Positions 20,353 through 28,430 of a stretch of 56,870 nt of DNA are shown here, piece after piece. The notes beneath the pieces were generated by a model. That model made no database searches. It saw only the letters and a program-made list of their open reading frames with translations, and was not told where the DNA came from. Made by a program: the position numbers and the translations under genes. This DNA is from Neisseria wadsworthii 9715 (GTDB lineage Bacteria > Pseudomonadota > Gammaproteobacteria > Burkholderiales > Neisseriaceae), in the NCBI RefSeq assembly GCF_000227765.1, contig NZ_JH165159.1, forward strand, positions 1,908,929-1,965,798. Reading direction: 5' to 3'. The stretch's first letter is position 1. Each line of letters begins with the position of its first letter.

Positions 20353-21489
20353 ATGGGCACAGAATATTCCCCGAAAACCATTATTATTGCCGATTCAAAC
20401 ACTTGGATAGAAGGCAACGCCATCCAGCAGCTCGAAACTACCGCCCGCCTGCCGCATATGCGCTGCGTGGCCGGCATGCCGGACTTACACGCAGGCCGCG
20501 GTTATCCCGTGGGCGCGGCATTTTTCAGCAGCGGCCACTTCTACCCCGCACTAATCGGCAACGACATCGGCTGCGGCATGGCCTTTTGGCAAACCGATTT
20601 ACCCGTCCGCAAAGCTAAACCGGCCAAGCTGGCCAAGCAGCTCGGCAACATCGACACGCCGCTTGATGAAAGCTGGCGGCAACACATTGCCGGTTTGCTG
20701 CCGAATCCCGCACTCCCCGAAGCCGCCGGCGCGTTGGGCACCATCGGCGGAGGCAACCATTTTGCCGAGCTTCAAGCGCTCGACACCGTTTACCGCCCCG
20801 AAAAGCTGCCCGCCGCATTCAGGCCGGATTGCTTGCAGCTTTTAGTGCACAGCGGTTCGCGTGGCTTAGGCCAACAGATTCTGCGCCGCCATGTGGAACG
20901 CTTCGGCCATCAAGGCCTGTCTGAAAGCAGCAGCGAAGCAGTGGCTTATCTGGCCGAACACGATGCCGCGCTTGAATTTGCCCGCGCCAACCGCCGTTTG
21001 ATTGCCGCGCGCATGTTTGAACGCTGGCGCGCCGAAGGCGAATGCCTGCTGGACGTGCACCACAATTTCCTGCAACGCGCCGAAATCAAAGGCGAAACCG
21101 GCTGGCTCCACCGCAAAGGCGCCACTCCTGCCAACAGCGGCTTGGTGATGATTCCCGGTTCCCGCGGCGATTACAGCTATTTGGTCGAACCTGCCGCAGA
21201 CTGCAACGCCTCGCTTTACTCGCTGGCACACGGCGCCGGAAGAAAATGGCAGCGCAGCGAATGCAAAGGCCGCCTGTCGCACAAATATTCCGCCGACACC
21301 TTAAGCCAAACCGAGTTCGGCAGCATCGTCGTTTGTCGGGATAAGGCCTTGATTTACGAAGAAGCACCGCAAGCCTATAAAAACATCGACAGCATCATCC
21401 GCGCGCTGGCCGATGCCGGGCTGGTCATTCCGGTTGCCCGTTTCAAACCGGTGCTCACCTATAAAACCAGCGGCCCTTGCGGAGGTTAA
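20353..21489 (+). CDS. rtcB2: RtcB-family RNA ligase, PrfH-associated (RtcB2 type)
   Basis: GTP/Mn-dependent RNA ligase that joins 3'-phosphate or 2',3'-cyclic phosphate ends to 5'-OH ends. The 378-residue protein keeps every family landmark: GNDIGCGM (Cys74), GGGNHFAEL (His136), LVHSGSRG (His166), DVHHNF (His236, His237), and the guanylylated-histidine motif LAHGAGRKW (His293). It is shorter than E. coli RtcB and is followed after 2 bp by prfH, which marks it as the RtcB2 type. An open frame extends upstream to 19993, but the extension overlaps a DUS pair and is unlike the family. Start ATG 20353 gives [11 protein letters not shown]. Confidence 0.9.
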   Translation: MGTEYSPKTIIIADSNTWIEGNAIQQLETTARLPHMRCVAGMPDLHAGRGYPVGAAFFSSGHFYPALIGNDIGCGMAFWQTDLPVRKAKPAKLAKQLGNIDTPLDESWRQHIAGLLPNPALPEAAGALGTIGGGNHFAELQALDTVYRPEKLPAAFRPDCLQLLVHSGSRGLGQQILRRHVERFGHQGLSESSSEAVAYLAEHDAALEFARANRRLIAARMFERWRAEGECLLDVHHNFLQRAEIKGETGWLHRKGATPANSGLVMIPGSRGDYSYLVEPAADCNASLYSLAHGAGRKWQRSECKGRLSHKYSADTLSQTEFGSIVVCRDKALIYEEAPQAYKNIDSIIRALADAGLVIPVARFKPVLTYKTSGPCGG

Positions 21490-21491
21490 TT

Positions 21492-22106
21492 ATGAGCATC
21501 AGCTTACACATTTCCACTGCGCAAGGCCCTGCCGAATGCCGCATTTTCGCCCGCTTCGCCCTGCAAAAGCTGCTCGCAGAAGCACAGGGCTGCGGCATCA
21601 CGGCAGATATCCTTGAGCACACGGCCGACAAACACGGCATTTTATCCGCCACCGTCGAGCTGAACGGAGAAGCCGCCGAAGCCTTTTCAAAAAGCTGGCA
21701 AGGCACGCTGCAATGGATTTGCAGCAGCCCCGTCCGCCCCAAGCATCCGCGCAAAAACTGGTATATCGGCATTTTCCGCCTGCCCGAACCGGTTGAAACC
21801 GCCGACGGCGGCGAAATCGTGTTCCAAACCTGCCGCGCCGGCGGCAAAGGCGGGCAACATGTCAACAAAACCGAAAGCGCCGTGCGGGCCACCCACACGG
21901 CCAGCGGCATTTCCGTGCGCGTAGAAAGTGAGCGCAGCCAACACGCCAACAAAAAACGCGCCCGGGAGCTGCTGCTGCAAAAAATCGCAAGCTTGCAGGC
22001 CGCCCAATTGGAGCAACATGCAGCCGCCAAACACAACCAGCTTTATCAAGTTGAACGCGGCAACCCGATCCGGGTGTTTGAAGGTGTTCATTTCAAAGAA
22101 CGTTAA
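21492..22106 (+). CDS. prfH: Peptide chain release factor H (PrfH)
   Basis: A 204-residue relative of RF1/RF2 lacking the N-terminal stop-codon-reading domain. The catalytic GGQ lies at residues 120-122 in [20 protein letters not shown], and the C-terminal basic helix ([12 protein letters not shown]) follows. The start at 21492 is set by GGAGG 7 nt upstream, which lies within the end of rtcB2, so translation is coupled. Family knowledge: PrfH releases peptide from ribosomes with a cleaved decoding centre in 16S rRNA, and RtcB2 then reseals the rRNA. The function here is inferred from family and operon. Confidence 0.92.
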   Translation: MSISLHISTAQGPAECRIFARFALQKLLAEAQGCGITADILEHTADKHGILSATVELNGEAAEAFSKSWQGTLQWICSSPVRPKHPRKNWYIGIFRLPEPVETADGGEIVFQTCRAGGKGGQHVNKTESAVRATHTASGISVRVESERSQHANKKRARELLLQKIASLQAAQLEQHAAAKHNQLYQVERGNPIRVFEGVHFKER

Positions 22107-22120
22107 CGCTCGTGCGGCAA

Positions 22121-22260
22121 TATAGTCAACCCATTTACACAATAACAATACCGTCATACTCGCGGCTTGACCCGAATATCTCCTAAAGTTATTGGAACTC
22201 AAGATACTCGGGTCAAGCCCGAGTATGACGAGTGTGTTATTTTTAAGTTGATTCACCATA
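22121..22260. repeat. MITE-like palindromic repeat, copy 1
   Basis: About 140 bp with terminal inverted repeats (TATAGTCAACCCATTTA at the left, complement TATGGTGAATCAACTTA at the right). The interior is a long imperfect palindrome built on ACTCGGGTCAAGCCCGAGT. It lies just after prfH and ends near the next gene. Confidence 0.75.
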
Positions 22261-22340
22261 TCAGCTTGTGAAACATTGGTTTGCACCCAACAAAACAAAT
22301 ACCCTACAATGCCGCTCATCATTCACACTCCTAACCCATC

Positions 22341-22766
22341 ATGGCACATAAACTCCTCTTACCACTCATCTGCTCTTTCGCCATCGCCACAGCTTGCGCG
22401 GCAGAATCCCGGCTTTACTCCATCAATGCAAAAGCCACTGGCGCCCCGTTTGACATGACCGCAACCGAAATCAAGCGCGAGCCCGCAAAGTCCTACCTCT
22501 CCGCGCCCGGTTTCTCGGAGCGCACCGCCGCCCAGTCCCGCTGGCTGATGTGTGTTTACACCGATTTAACGCTGAAACGGGGCTTTTCCCACTTCACTGT
22601 TGTTTACCCGCCTGAAAACTCCGACGTCATCACCCTCGGCTTTGCCAACTCGGAACGCGCCAAACCCAAGCAGCTTTTGGGAAAAGACTACGCGCCCGAA
22701 CACATGCTGGGCGAAGCTGAAGAAATGATGCCGGTCGACACGTTTTCACTGCTTTGCGGCTTTTAA
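22341..22766 (+). CDS. Exported protein of unknown function
   Basis: A 141-residue protein with a clear signal peptide (MAHKLLLPLICSFAIATACA-AES). The mature part is about 120 residues with cysteines near residues 72 and 139 that could pair in the periplasm. No family is recognised. Its start follows the repeat element closely and a DUS hairpin follows its stop, so it is probably a single-gene unit. Confidence 0.6.
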   Translation: MAHKLLLPLICSFAIATACAAESRLYSINAKATGAPFDMTATEIKREPAKSYLSAPGFSERTAAQSRWLMCVYTDLTLKRGFSHFTVVYPPENSDVITLGFANSERAKPKQLLGKDYAPEHMLGEAEEMMPVDTFSLLCGF

Positions 22767-22796
22767 TCCGCCGACAGTTCAGTTCCCCATAAAAAA

Positions 22797-22825
22797 TGCC
22801 TGTCTGAAACACTTTCAGACAGGCA
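22797..22825. terminator. Inverted DUS pair between convergent genes
   Basis: TGCCTGTCTGAA and TTCAGACAGGCA with a 5-nt loop. Confidence 0.8.
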
Positions 22826-22836
22826 TTTCCTATTTC

Positions 22837-23265
22837 TTATTCCACCTCGGCTGCCGGTTTGATCACAAACTTCTGCTCCGCAACTTTCGGCTCCACCGAC
22901 TCGCGGTTACCCTGAATAAACTGAATCTGACGGCGCACCAAAAATGCCAACACCAACAACACGGTTACTCCGCCCATAAATGCCGCGCGCATCGCATAAA
23001 GCAGGTTGAAGCCGATATTTTTTCCGAACTCGGGCGCAAACAGCAGCACCATCAACAAAGGCACCATCATAATCAGCAAAATATACAAGCGCTTCCAGAA
23101 AGAGCCGCTTACCTCTTTAACCTCGTCACGCGGATCGTCGCATAAATATTTCAACACGCCTTGCAGCGGTTTGCCCAGCAAAGCCCAGCAGGCAAGGCTT
23201 ACCAACAACGATGCAGCCGTCATCACACCAATGACACTCATCACATGGCTTACGGGATAGTCCAT
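22837..23265 (-). CDS. Three-helix inner-membrane protein under a GbsR-type operator
   Basis: About 142 residues with three membrane segments (SVIGVMTAASLLVSLACWALL, LYILLIMMVPLLMVLLFA, AAFMGGVTVLLVLAFLV) and a hydrophilic C-terminal tail. Of two nearby ATGs, 23265 is preferred because AAAGGA lies 6 nt before it, while the one at 23271 has no spacing. No family is recognised. An inverted repeat nearly identical to the one over the gbsR promoter lies just upstream, so the product probably belongs to the regulon of the adjacent GbsR-type protein. Confidence 0.65.
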   Translation of the reverse strand: MDYPVSHVMSVIGVMTAASLLVSLACWALLGKPLQGVLKYLCDDPRDEVKEVSGSFWKRLYILLIMMVPLLMVLLFAPEFGKNIGFNLLYAMRAAFMGGVTVLLVLAFLVRRQIQFIQGNRESVEPKVAEQKFVIKPAAEVE

Positions 23266-23281
23266 TTCCATTCCTTTCGTT

Positions 23282-23301
23282 ATTTCTGTTAAAAGAGAAA
23301 T
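23282..23301. promoter_or_regulatory. GbsR-type operator at the membrane protein gene
   Basis: ATTTCTGT-N4-AGAGAAAT, an imperfect dyad with the same half-sites and spacing as the perfect site at 23964-23985, 10 to 30 bp upstream of the ATG of the gene at 22837-23265. Confidence 0.55.
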
Positions 23302-23382
23302 TTACTTTTAAAAATTAAAGCAGATGCCCTGCTTTAATCAATCGAAATACCGCTTTGTCAAACCAAACGGCCGATATGGCAG

Positions 23383-23394
23383 TTTCAGACAGGC
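23383..23394 (-). repeat. DNA uptake sequence after the gbsR-like gene
   Basis: Exact TTCAGACAGGCA 18 bp after the regulator stop codon. Confidence 0.8.
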
Positions 23395-23412
23395 ATTTTC
23401 ATCATGCCAGCA

Positions 23413-23940
23413 TCACTTGCTGCCGCTTAAAAACTTCTGTACTTTCGCACCCAGCTTCAAAACTTGGGTCAGCGTACCGGTGGAAAGCTTCAGCATTTCG
23501 CGCGTCCAATTCGTTGCCACTTCCATAAACTGCTGTGTATCGCGGATACGCTTCTGAACCTGCTCGTTTTCCTGAGCAAATTCAGGCGTGGCCATCAATT
23601 CGTTTAAAAATTGCAGCGTCGGCTCGATTTCCCTGCGTTGGCGCTCTTCTACAATCGTGCGCACCAAAGTCCACACATCGTCGGAAGTCGTAAAATAATC
23701 GCGCCTGTCACCCAGCTGGTGGGTTATCTGAACCAGCTTCAGGCTTTGCAGCTCTTTGATGCTGTTGCTCACATTCGAGCGCGCGAGGCTTAACGTTTCG
23801 GCAATTTCTTCCGCATTCATCGGTCGCCCGATAATAAACAGCAAGGCGTGGATTTGCGCAACGCTGCGGTTGACGCCCCATTGGGTGCCCATTTCGCCCC
23901 AATGCAATACAAATTTTTGAGTGGTCGGATTCAGTTTCAT
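23413..23940 (-). CDS. GbsR/MarR family transcriptional regulator
   Basis: A 175-residue winged-helix regulator. The segment HWGEMGTQWGVNRSVAQIHALLFIIGRPMNAEEIAETLSLARSNVSNSIKELQ matches the GbsR branch of MarR-like proteins, with a helix-turn-helix near residues 40-70 and a wing at GDRRDYF. The long C-terminal helices (105-175) would dimerise. It is transcribed away from upp. Its promoter has perfect -35 and -10 hexamers and the operator covers the -35 box, so autorepression is likely. The ligand is unknown. Confidence 0.88.
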   Translation of the reverse strand: MKLNPTTQKFVLHWGEMGTQWGVNRSVAQIHALLFIIGRPMNAEEIAETLSLARSNVSNSIKELQSLKLVQITHQLGDRRDYFTTSDDVWTLVRTIVEERQRREIEPTLQFLNELMATPEFAQENEQVQKRIRDTQQFMEVATNWTREMLKLSTGTLTQVLKLGAKVQKFLSGSK

Positions 23941-23947
23941 GCTTCGT

Positions 23948-23975
23948 ATTATAAGCCATCATTAATTTCTGTCAA
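23948..23975 (-). promoter_or_regulatory. Consensus sigma-70 promoter of the GbsR-type gene
   Basis: On the minus strand TTGACA and TATAAT, both perfect, are 16 bp apart. The -10 box ends 7 nt before the ATG at 23940, so the transcript would begin at or within a few bases of the start codon and be leaderless. Confidence 0.75.
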
Positions 23976-23985
23976 TACAGAAATT
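23964..23985. promoter_or_regulatory. Perfect 9-bp inverted-repeat operator over the GbsR-type promoter
   Basis: AATTTCTGT-N4-ACAGAAATT, a perfect dyad. It contains the minus-strand TTGACA -35 hexamer, so a bound dimer would block polymerase. It also lies upstream of the divergent upp promoter. Confidence 0.75.
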
Positions 23986-24001
23986 TTAAAAAATTAAATT
24001 G

Positions 24002-24031
24002 TTGGTTAGGAAGATTAGAAAGTTTTATAAT
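24002..24031 (+). promoter_or_regulatory. Predicted promoter of upp
   Basis: TTGGTT, an 18-bp spacer, then a perfect TATAAT about 30 nt before the upp ATG. Confidence 0.5.
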
Positions 24032-24060
24032 AACCGGGCAAAATCCGAGAGAGATACACC

Positions 24061-24687
24061 ATGAATATTACCATCATCGACCATCCGCTGGTTAAACACA
24101 AACTCACCCTGATGCGCGAAGCCGATTGCAGCACCTATAAATTCCGCACCCTCACCACCGAGCTGGCGCGCTTGATGGCCTACGAAGCCAGCCGCGATTT
24201 CGACACCGAAAAATACATTATCGACGGCTGGTGCGGCGAAATCGAAGGCGAACGCATCAAAGGCAAAACGCTTACCGTCGTGCCGATTCTGCGTGCCGGT
24301 TTGGGCATGCTCGACGGTGTACTCGACCTGATTCCCACCGCCAAAATCAGCGTAGTCGGCCTGCAACGCGACGAGGAAACCCTCAAACCCGTTTCTTATT
24401 TTGAAAAATTCGTCGACAGCATGGATTCGCGCCCCGCGCTGATTATTGACCCCATGCTGGCCACCGGCGGCTCTATGGTTGCCACCATTGACCTGCTGAA
24501 ACAGAAAGGCTGCCGCAATATCAAAGCGTTAGTTTTAGTGGCCGCCCCCGAAGGCGTGAAGCTGGTAAACGAAACACATCCCGACGTAACCATCTACACC
24601 GCCGCGCTCGACAGCCATCTGGACGAACACGGCTATATCATCCCCGGGCTGGGCGATGCGGGTGATAAAATTTTCGGTACCCGCTGA
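24061..24687 (+). CDS. upp: Uracil phosphoribosyltransferase
   Basis: Pyrimidine salvage enzyme that makes UMP from uracil and PRPP. The 208-residue protein matches the family throughout: [18 protein letters not shown], the PRPP loop [10 protein letters not shown], and the C-terminal uracil-binding [23 protein letters not shown] ribosome site precedes the ATG. It diverges from the GbsR-type regulator gene. Confidence 0.98.
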   Translation: MNITIIDHPLVKHKLTLMREADCSTYKFRTLTTELARLMAYEASRDFDTEKYIIDGWCGEIEGERIKGKTLTVVPILRAGLGMLDGVLDLIPTAKISVVGLQRDEETLKPVSYFEKFVDSMDSRPALIIDPMLATGGSMVATIDLLKQKGCRNIKALVLVAAPEGVKLVNETHPDVTIYTAALDSHLDEHGYIIPGLGDAGDKIFGTR

Positions 24688-24724
24688 ATTCTGCCCGGAA
24701 AAAATAGATCAATATCAATCAAAA

Positions 24725-24751
24725 TGCCTGTCTGAAAGTTTCAGACAGGCA
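24725..24751. terminator. Inverted DUS pair after upp
   Basis: TGCCTGTCTGAA and TTCAGACAGGCA with a 3-nt loop; a likely upp terminator. Confidence 0.8.
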
Positions 24752-24782
24752 TCTGTTTCACCTACCTAAGAAAGAACGCACC

Positions 24783-25100
24783 ATGAATTTTCAAGACAAT
24801 CTCGCAAACCTGCCCGATATCAGCCACTTAAGCGGCTTGGACGTGCAAGACACAGCAGGCAATACGCTGCACCATATCCCCGCAGCGCCCGGCAAGCTGG
24901 GTTCGCTCAAACTTTACAACGCATTGGCGCAGGAATTTAACGGCGCATTAAACGCTCAGGCAGCCGAACGGGGCTTGACATTATTTGCCGAACACGTTGC
25001 CGATGCCCAAGCCAACCCCGGCAAACATCCGAATATCGACCTGCTCTTTAAAGTCAAAAACGAAAACCTCACCTTGCAGCTCAAACCGCTAAACGCATAA
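24783..25100 (+). CDS. DUF2322 family protein
   Basis: A 105-residue soluble protein with no signal or membrane segment. The pattern (LDVQDTAGNTLHHIPAAPGKLGSLKLYNAL ... HPNIDLLFKV) is that of the DUF2322 family, found in beta- and gammaproteobacteria and without assigned function. AAGAAAG precedes its ATG at 24783. It is flanked by DUS hairpins and is probably a single-gene unit. Confidence 0.75.
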   Translation: MNFQDNLANLPDISHLSGLDVQDTAGNTLHHIPAAPGKLGSLKLYNALAQEFNGALNAQAAERGLTLFAEHVADAQANPGKHPNIDLLFKVKNENLTLQLKPLNA

Positions 25101-25150
25101 ACTGCTTTTGGGCGCAAACTCAGTTGCCAACACAACTCTTGCAACCAACA

Positions 25151-25196
25151 TGCCTGTCTGAAAATGTGACGCTCCGCGTTTATTTTCAGACAGGCA
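25151..25196. terminator. Inverted DUS pair with a long loop
   Basis: TGCCTGTCTGAA and TTCAGACAGGCA separated by 22 nt, wider than the usual 3-7 nt, after the DUF2322 gene. Confidence 0.7.
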
Positions 25197-25215
25197 TTTA
25201 TCTTTACTTTAGAAT

Positions 25216-25230
25216 TGTTATATTATAACA
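25216..25230. promoter_or_regulatory. Zur-box-like palindrome
   Basis: TGTTATATTATAACA, a perfect 15-bp palindrome. It fits the meningococcal Zur consensus TGTTATDNHATAACA at every position. It lies 48 nt before the DUF4198 ATG and just upstream of a possible -10 (TATACT, 25234-25239), where a repressor would block transcription. Confidence 0.75.
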
Positions 25231-25277
25231 TAATATACTAACTATTCTATTTCATCACACCTTCAAAGAAAGATCTC

Positions 25278-26087
25278 ATGAAAAACAAAACCGCTTTATC
25301 CGTTCTCGGCGCCCTGCTTTTTTACACGTCAGCACAAGCCCACCGTGTATGGGTGGAAACTGCACACACCCACGGCGGAGAAATTTTAAAAGCCGAGCTG
25401 GGCTATGGTGAATTCCCCGATATGGAACCGATTGCCAAAGACCGCCTGCATATTTTCAGCAAACCCATGCAGTTGATCACCGGCAAAGGCAAAGAAGATT
25501 TGGTGCAAAAAGGCCAACATAACTACCAATACCAAAGTAAAAAACCGGTAAAAGACGGCAGCTATCTGGTAACAGCGGAATACCAGCCCACTTTCTGGTC
25601 GAAAAACAAAGCCGGCTGGAAGCAGGCCGATATGAAAAAAATGCCTGATGCCGAATATTGCGAACAAACCCGCATGTACGGCAAAAATATTGTCAACGTA
25701 GGCCACGAAAGCGCCGATACCTCCATCATCACCCGCCCGGTCGGCCAAGGCTTGGAAATCGTGCCTTTGGATAACCCGGCCAATGTGCATGTGGGCGATA
25801 AATTCAAAGTGAAGGTACTGTTCAACGGCGAGCCTTTGCCTAAAGCCACACTTACCGCCACCTTCGACGGCTTTGATACCAGCGACCGAAGCAAAACGCA
25901 TAAGGTGGAAGCCCAAGCCTTCTCGGATGTTACGGGCGACGACGGTACTGTAAGCATTATTCCGCTGCGTCAAGGTTTTTGGAAAGCCAGCGTAGAGCAC
26001 AAAGCCGATTATCCCGATCAAAAAGTCTGCCAAAAGCTCGCCAGCTATACCACTATGACTTTCCAAATCGGCCACACCCATCATTAA
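25278..26087 (+). CDS. DUF4198 (NikM-like) periplasmic metal-associated protein
   Basis: A 269-residue exported protein with signal peptide MKNKTALSVLGALLFYTSAQA-H. The mature N-terminus begins with His and continues HRVWVETAHTHGG, and the C-terminus ends IGHTHH, both suited to metal binding. DUF4198 proteins are often encoded with nickel or cobalt transporters or in zinc-starvation regulons. A C-terminal Ig-like domain is suggested by VHVGDKFKVKVLFNGEPLP. The perfect Zur-box palindrome upstream suggests expression under zinc limitation. Its role in zinc handling is inferred. Confidence 0.8.
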   Translation: MKNKTALSVLGALLFYTSAQAHRVWVETAHTHGGEILKAELGYGEFPDMEPIAKDRLHIFSKPMQLITGKGKEDLVQKGQHNYQYQSKKPVKDGSYLVTAEYQPTFWSKNKAGWKQADMKKMPDAEYCEQTRMYGKNIVNVGHESADTSIITRPVGQGLEIVPLDNPANVHVGDKFKVKVLFNGEPLPKATLTATFDGFDTSDRSKTHKVEAQAFSDVTGDDGTVSIIPLRQGFWKASVEHKADYPDQKVCQKLASYTTMTFQIGHTHH

Positions 26088-26108
26088 GCCGATATTAGAA
26101 AATCGCAT

Positions 26109-26178
26109 TATAGTGATCCGAATTTTAAATGGCACACTGGCCATACTCGGACTTGACCCGAGTATGACGGTACCGTTT
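26109..26178. repeat. MITE-like palindromic repeat, copy 2, left part only
   Basis: Begins TATAGTGATCCGA and contains ACTCGGACTTGACCCGAGT, the left palindrome of the family. The right half is missing and is replaced by the mini-element at 26179-26249. Confidence 0.6.
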
Positions 26179-26249
26179 TATCGTAAATAAACTTTATTTC
26201 TACTACGGCGTTGCTGCGCCTTATATCAAAAATAAGTTTATTTACTATA
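26179..26249. repeat. CREE-like mini-element, 71 bp
   Basis: Terminal inverted repeats TATCGTAAATAAACTT and AAGTTTATTTACTATA flank a core (TACTACGGCGTTGCTGCGCCTT) also seen, inverted, in the element at 43775-43882. The core matches the end of Correia repeats. Confidence 0.65.
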
Positions 26250-26293
26250 TGCCAAGTGGTTTAACCATATCAGTTTTCTTAGCTAATGAAAAA

Positions 26294-26321
26294 TGCCTGT
26301 CTGAATATTTTCAGACAGGCA
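26294..26321. terminator. Inverted DUS pair
   Basis: TGCCTGTCTGAA and TTCAGACAGGCA with a 4-nt loop, downstream of the small exported protein gene on the minus strand. Confidence 0.8.
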
Positions 26322-26373
26322 TCGTATTACTTAAGCTGTATTTACTTTACACAGTATACAAACCAAGAGGTGC

Positions 26374-26673
26374 TTATTTGCAGGAAACACCTAAAATTTT
26401 AGGTTCGTCATCTTTCGACAATTTGATTTTGCAGCTGGTAGAAGACGAGCCGCTCACCACAACATAGTTATTGCCGCCTTCTTTGCTACTACGGATGCGC
26501 ACCGGCTCTTTTACACCCATTGAAAGCGATGTTCTAGCCAAATTCTCCGACAATTCGGCCGGCAAGCCTGATGAATCTTCTTGAATATCAATAGATTTTT
26601 CTTTAGACACCGCCATCGGGCTCAGCGCCAAAGACAGCACGGTCAACAAAATGGTACCTGTGCGTTTGTTCAT
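26374..26673 (-). CDS. Small exported protein of unknown function
   Basis: A 99-residue protein with signal peptide MNKRTGTILLTVLSLALSPMAVS. The mature part of about 76 residues has two cysteines (near residues 82 and 98) likely to form a disulfide. No family is recognised. It is flanked by DUS hairpins and appears to be a lone gene. Confidence 0.6.
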   Translation of the reverse strand: MNKRTGTILLTVLSLALSPMAVSKEKSIDIQEDSSGLPAELSENLARTSLSMGVKEPVRIRSSKEGGNNYVVVSGSSSTSCKIKLSKDDEPKILGVSCK

Positions 26674-26810
26674 GATTTTATTCCTTATTTAAGTTGCGCT
26701 TTAGGGCGCAGACAGCTCCAATATAAGGGATAATCTTGCAAGAAGCTGGTTTTTTGCGGATTTTTTACATAAACACACCTTAAAGTGTGTCTTAAACATA
26801 CAAAAATATA

Positions 26811-26843
26811 TGCCTGTCTGAAATGGATATTTTCAGACAGGCA
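26811..26843. terminator. Inverted DUS pair after the large lipoprotein gene
   Basis: TGCCTGTCTGAA and TTCAGACAGGCA with a 9-nt loop. Confidence 0.8.
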
Positions 26844-26859
26844 TCGTTTAAACCGGTGC

Positions 26860-28308
26860 TTATTTAATCACTTCTTCTTTGATTTCATTCGCATTTTCCG
26901 GCGCTTCAATGCTTTCGTCTACTTCATAGTCGTCAACTTCATTATAGTTGCTTTCTCCGAAAGGCAATTTGAACGCTTTTATAACCTCAGGGAATTTAAC
27001 CACTTTGCTGTTTTCTGGCTTGAATGTGAACACAGGATTACCGAAGCGGTTCAGAGTCATAACCATTTCAAAGTTCAAAGCTTTTTCTTTGCCGTTGACT
27101 TGCAGATAGTTTCTACGCGCCACAGTGCGGCCTTTTCCATCTAAATAAATGCTTTCAACCATCGGGCTGCCGATCATTTTTTCAAAAGCATCGAGATCTT
27201 CTGTCAAGCTGGAAACACCATCGGCATCGGCCAAATCGTCTGCCATCATTTCAGCTGTCGAAGAGTCGGCAGCGTTCTCAGATGCTTTGATAGCCGACGC
27301 CGCATCCGCCACTTCAGCCATCGCACCATCCAATGCAGAATCTGTATCTTCTAATTTAACGCCAAAAACTTTGGCCATCACCGAACGTACGGTTTGATAA
27401 TCTTCCTCGGAGGAGCCCTCTTCCAAGCCGGCTTTTTGCATGTTTGTAAACTCATGGTCGAAATCACGGTAAAATGCCTTGTAGAAAACTGCCAGATTTT
27501 CTTTGTTCCACACAATATCCACACGGTGCTTCGCACCTGCGCGTTTACCGAATTCATCCATCTCCGCCGCTTTGTAAGCCTCGGGCGGTACGGCTTTATA
27601 AGCTGTGTAGCTGGCTTTTACGAGCGCTTTCAAAGTTGTTTTAAGCGGAAAGCTTTTCTTTTCCACATCGCTCCAAGCAAACTGGATCGGCTGCTCGCTT
27701 AAGCGGTTAACCAATGCTTTGTCTTGAATGAAAATATCCATAATCATCGGAATGGTTGCCGGCATATCAATCGTAGCCGTCATATTTTTACCGTCCAACA
27801 AAATGGGCATTTTCATGCTGCTGTATTCGTTTTTATTGTCGTTAACAAACTCAGGAACCAATTCGATTTTTTGCTGGCGCAAATCAACCGCACCGTTCAC
27901 ACGGAGCTGCGTATTTTGAATATATTTGGTTATAGCCGGATAGCCTTGCGCCAAATCCGCGCCTTTGGCTCCCCAGTTGCCTTCTTCAATATCGGCATAA
28001 GGATTATATTCTTCCTCGCATCCGCATTGTTCAGTGGATTCAGTTTCAGCAGCACTGGCTGCTTCAGCTTCCGGCTCTTTTTCCTCCGCACGTTTTTTTG
28101 CTGCTTCGGCAGCCACTTGAGGCGCCAGCCCCTTATCTTTATCGCTTAGGAAAACATGCGCTTTGCCTTCAAAATTGTAGCTGTAATCTTTACTCAAGCT
28201 GCGGTCGACAGAGATTCCCACCATTTCGTGTGGCGTTTTGCCGTCCAAAGTGCTGCACGCGCTCAGGCCGAAAGCAGCTACGGCTACCGCCAATAATGTT
28301 TTTTTCAT
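26860..28308 (-). CDS. Lipoprotein of unknown function
   Basis: A 482-residue protein with a lipoprotein signal (MKKTLLAVAVAAFGLSAC, lipobox LSAC with Cys18). An acidic Ala/Glu-rich segment (residues 70-98) is followed by a CGC pair. The long remainder, of mixed alpha and beta character, has no recognised family. The C-terminal 30 residues are very acidic (EVDDYEVDESIEAPENANEI). It is transcribed alone, divergent from the iron-sulfur reductase gene. Confidence 0.7.
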   Translation of the reverse strand: MKKTLLAVAVAAFGLSACSTLDGKTPHEMVGISVDRSLSKDYSYNFEGKAHVFLSDKDKGLAPQVAAEAAKKRAEEKEPEAEAASAAETESTEQCGCEEEYNPYADIEEGNWGAKGADLAQGYPAITKYIQNTQLRVNGAVDLRQQKIELVPEFVNDNKNEYSSMKMPILLDGKNMTATIDMPATIPMIMDIFIQDKALVNRLSEQPIQFAWSDVEKKSFPLKTTLKALVKASYTAYKAVPPEAYKAAEMDEFGKRAGAKHRVDIVWNKENLAVFYKAFYRDFDHEFTNMQKAGLEEGSSEEDYQTVRSVMAKVFGVKLEDTDSALDGAMAEVADAASAIKASENAADSSTAEMMADDLADADGVSSLTEDLDAFEKMIGSPMVESIYLDGKGRTVARRNYLQVNGKEKALNFEMVMTLNRFGNPVFTFKPENSKVVKFPEVIKAFKLPFGESNYNEVDDYEVDESIEAPENANEIKEEVIK

Positions 28309-28430
28309 AACTTTCCACCCTTTTTTGTTAAATTAGTTTAATTTTTTCAAAGTTCGGATTATGCCCGAATTATTTATTTCTTGCAAAACTTCGCTATAAT
28401 CCCGCTAGTTCCAATGCAATTTTTATAAAA

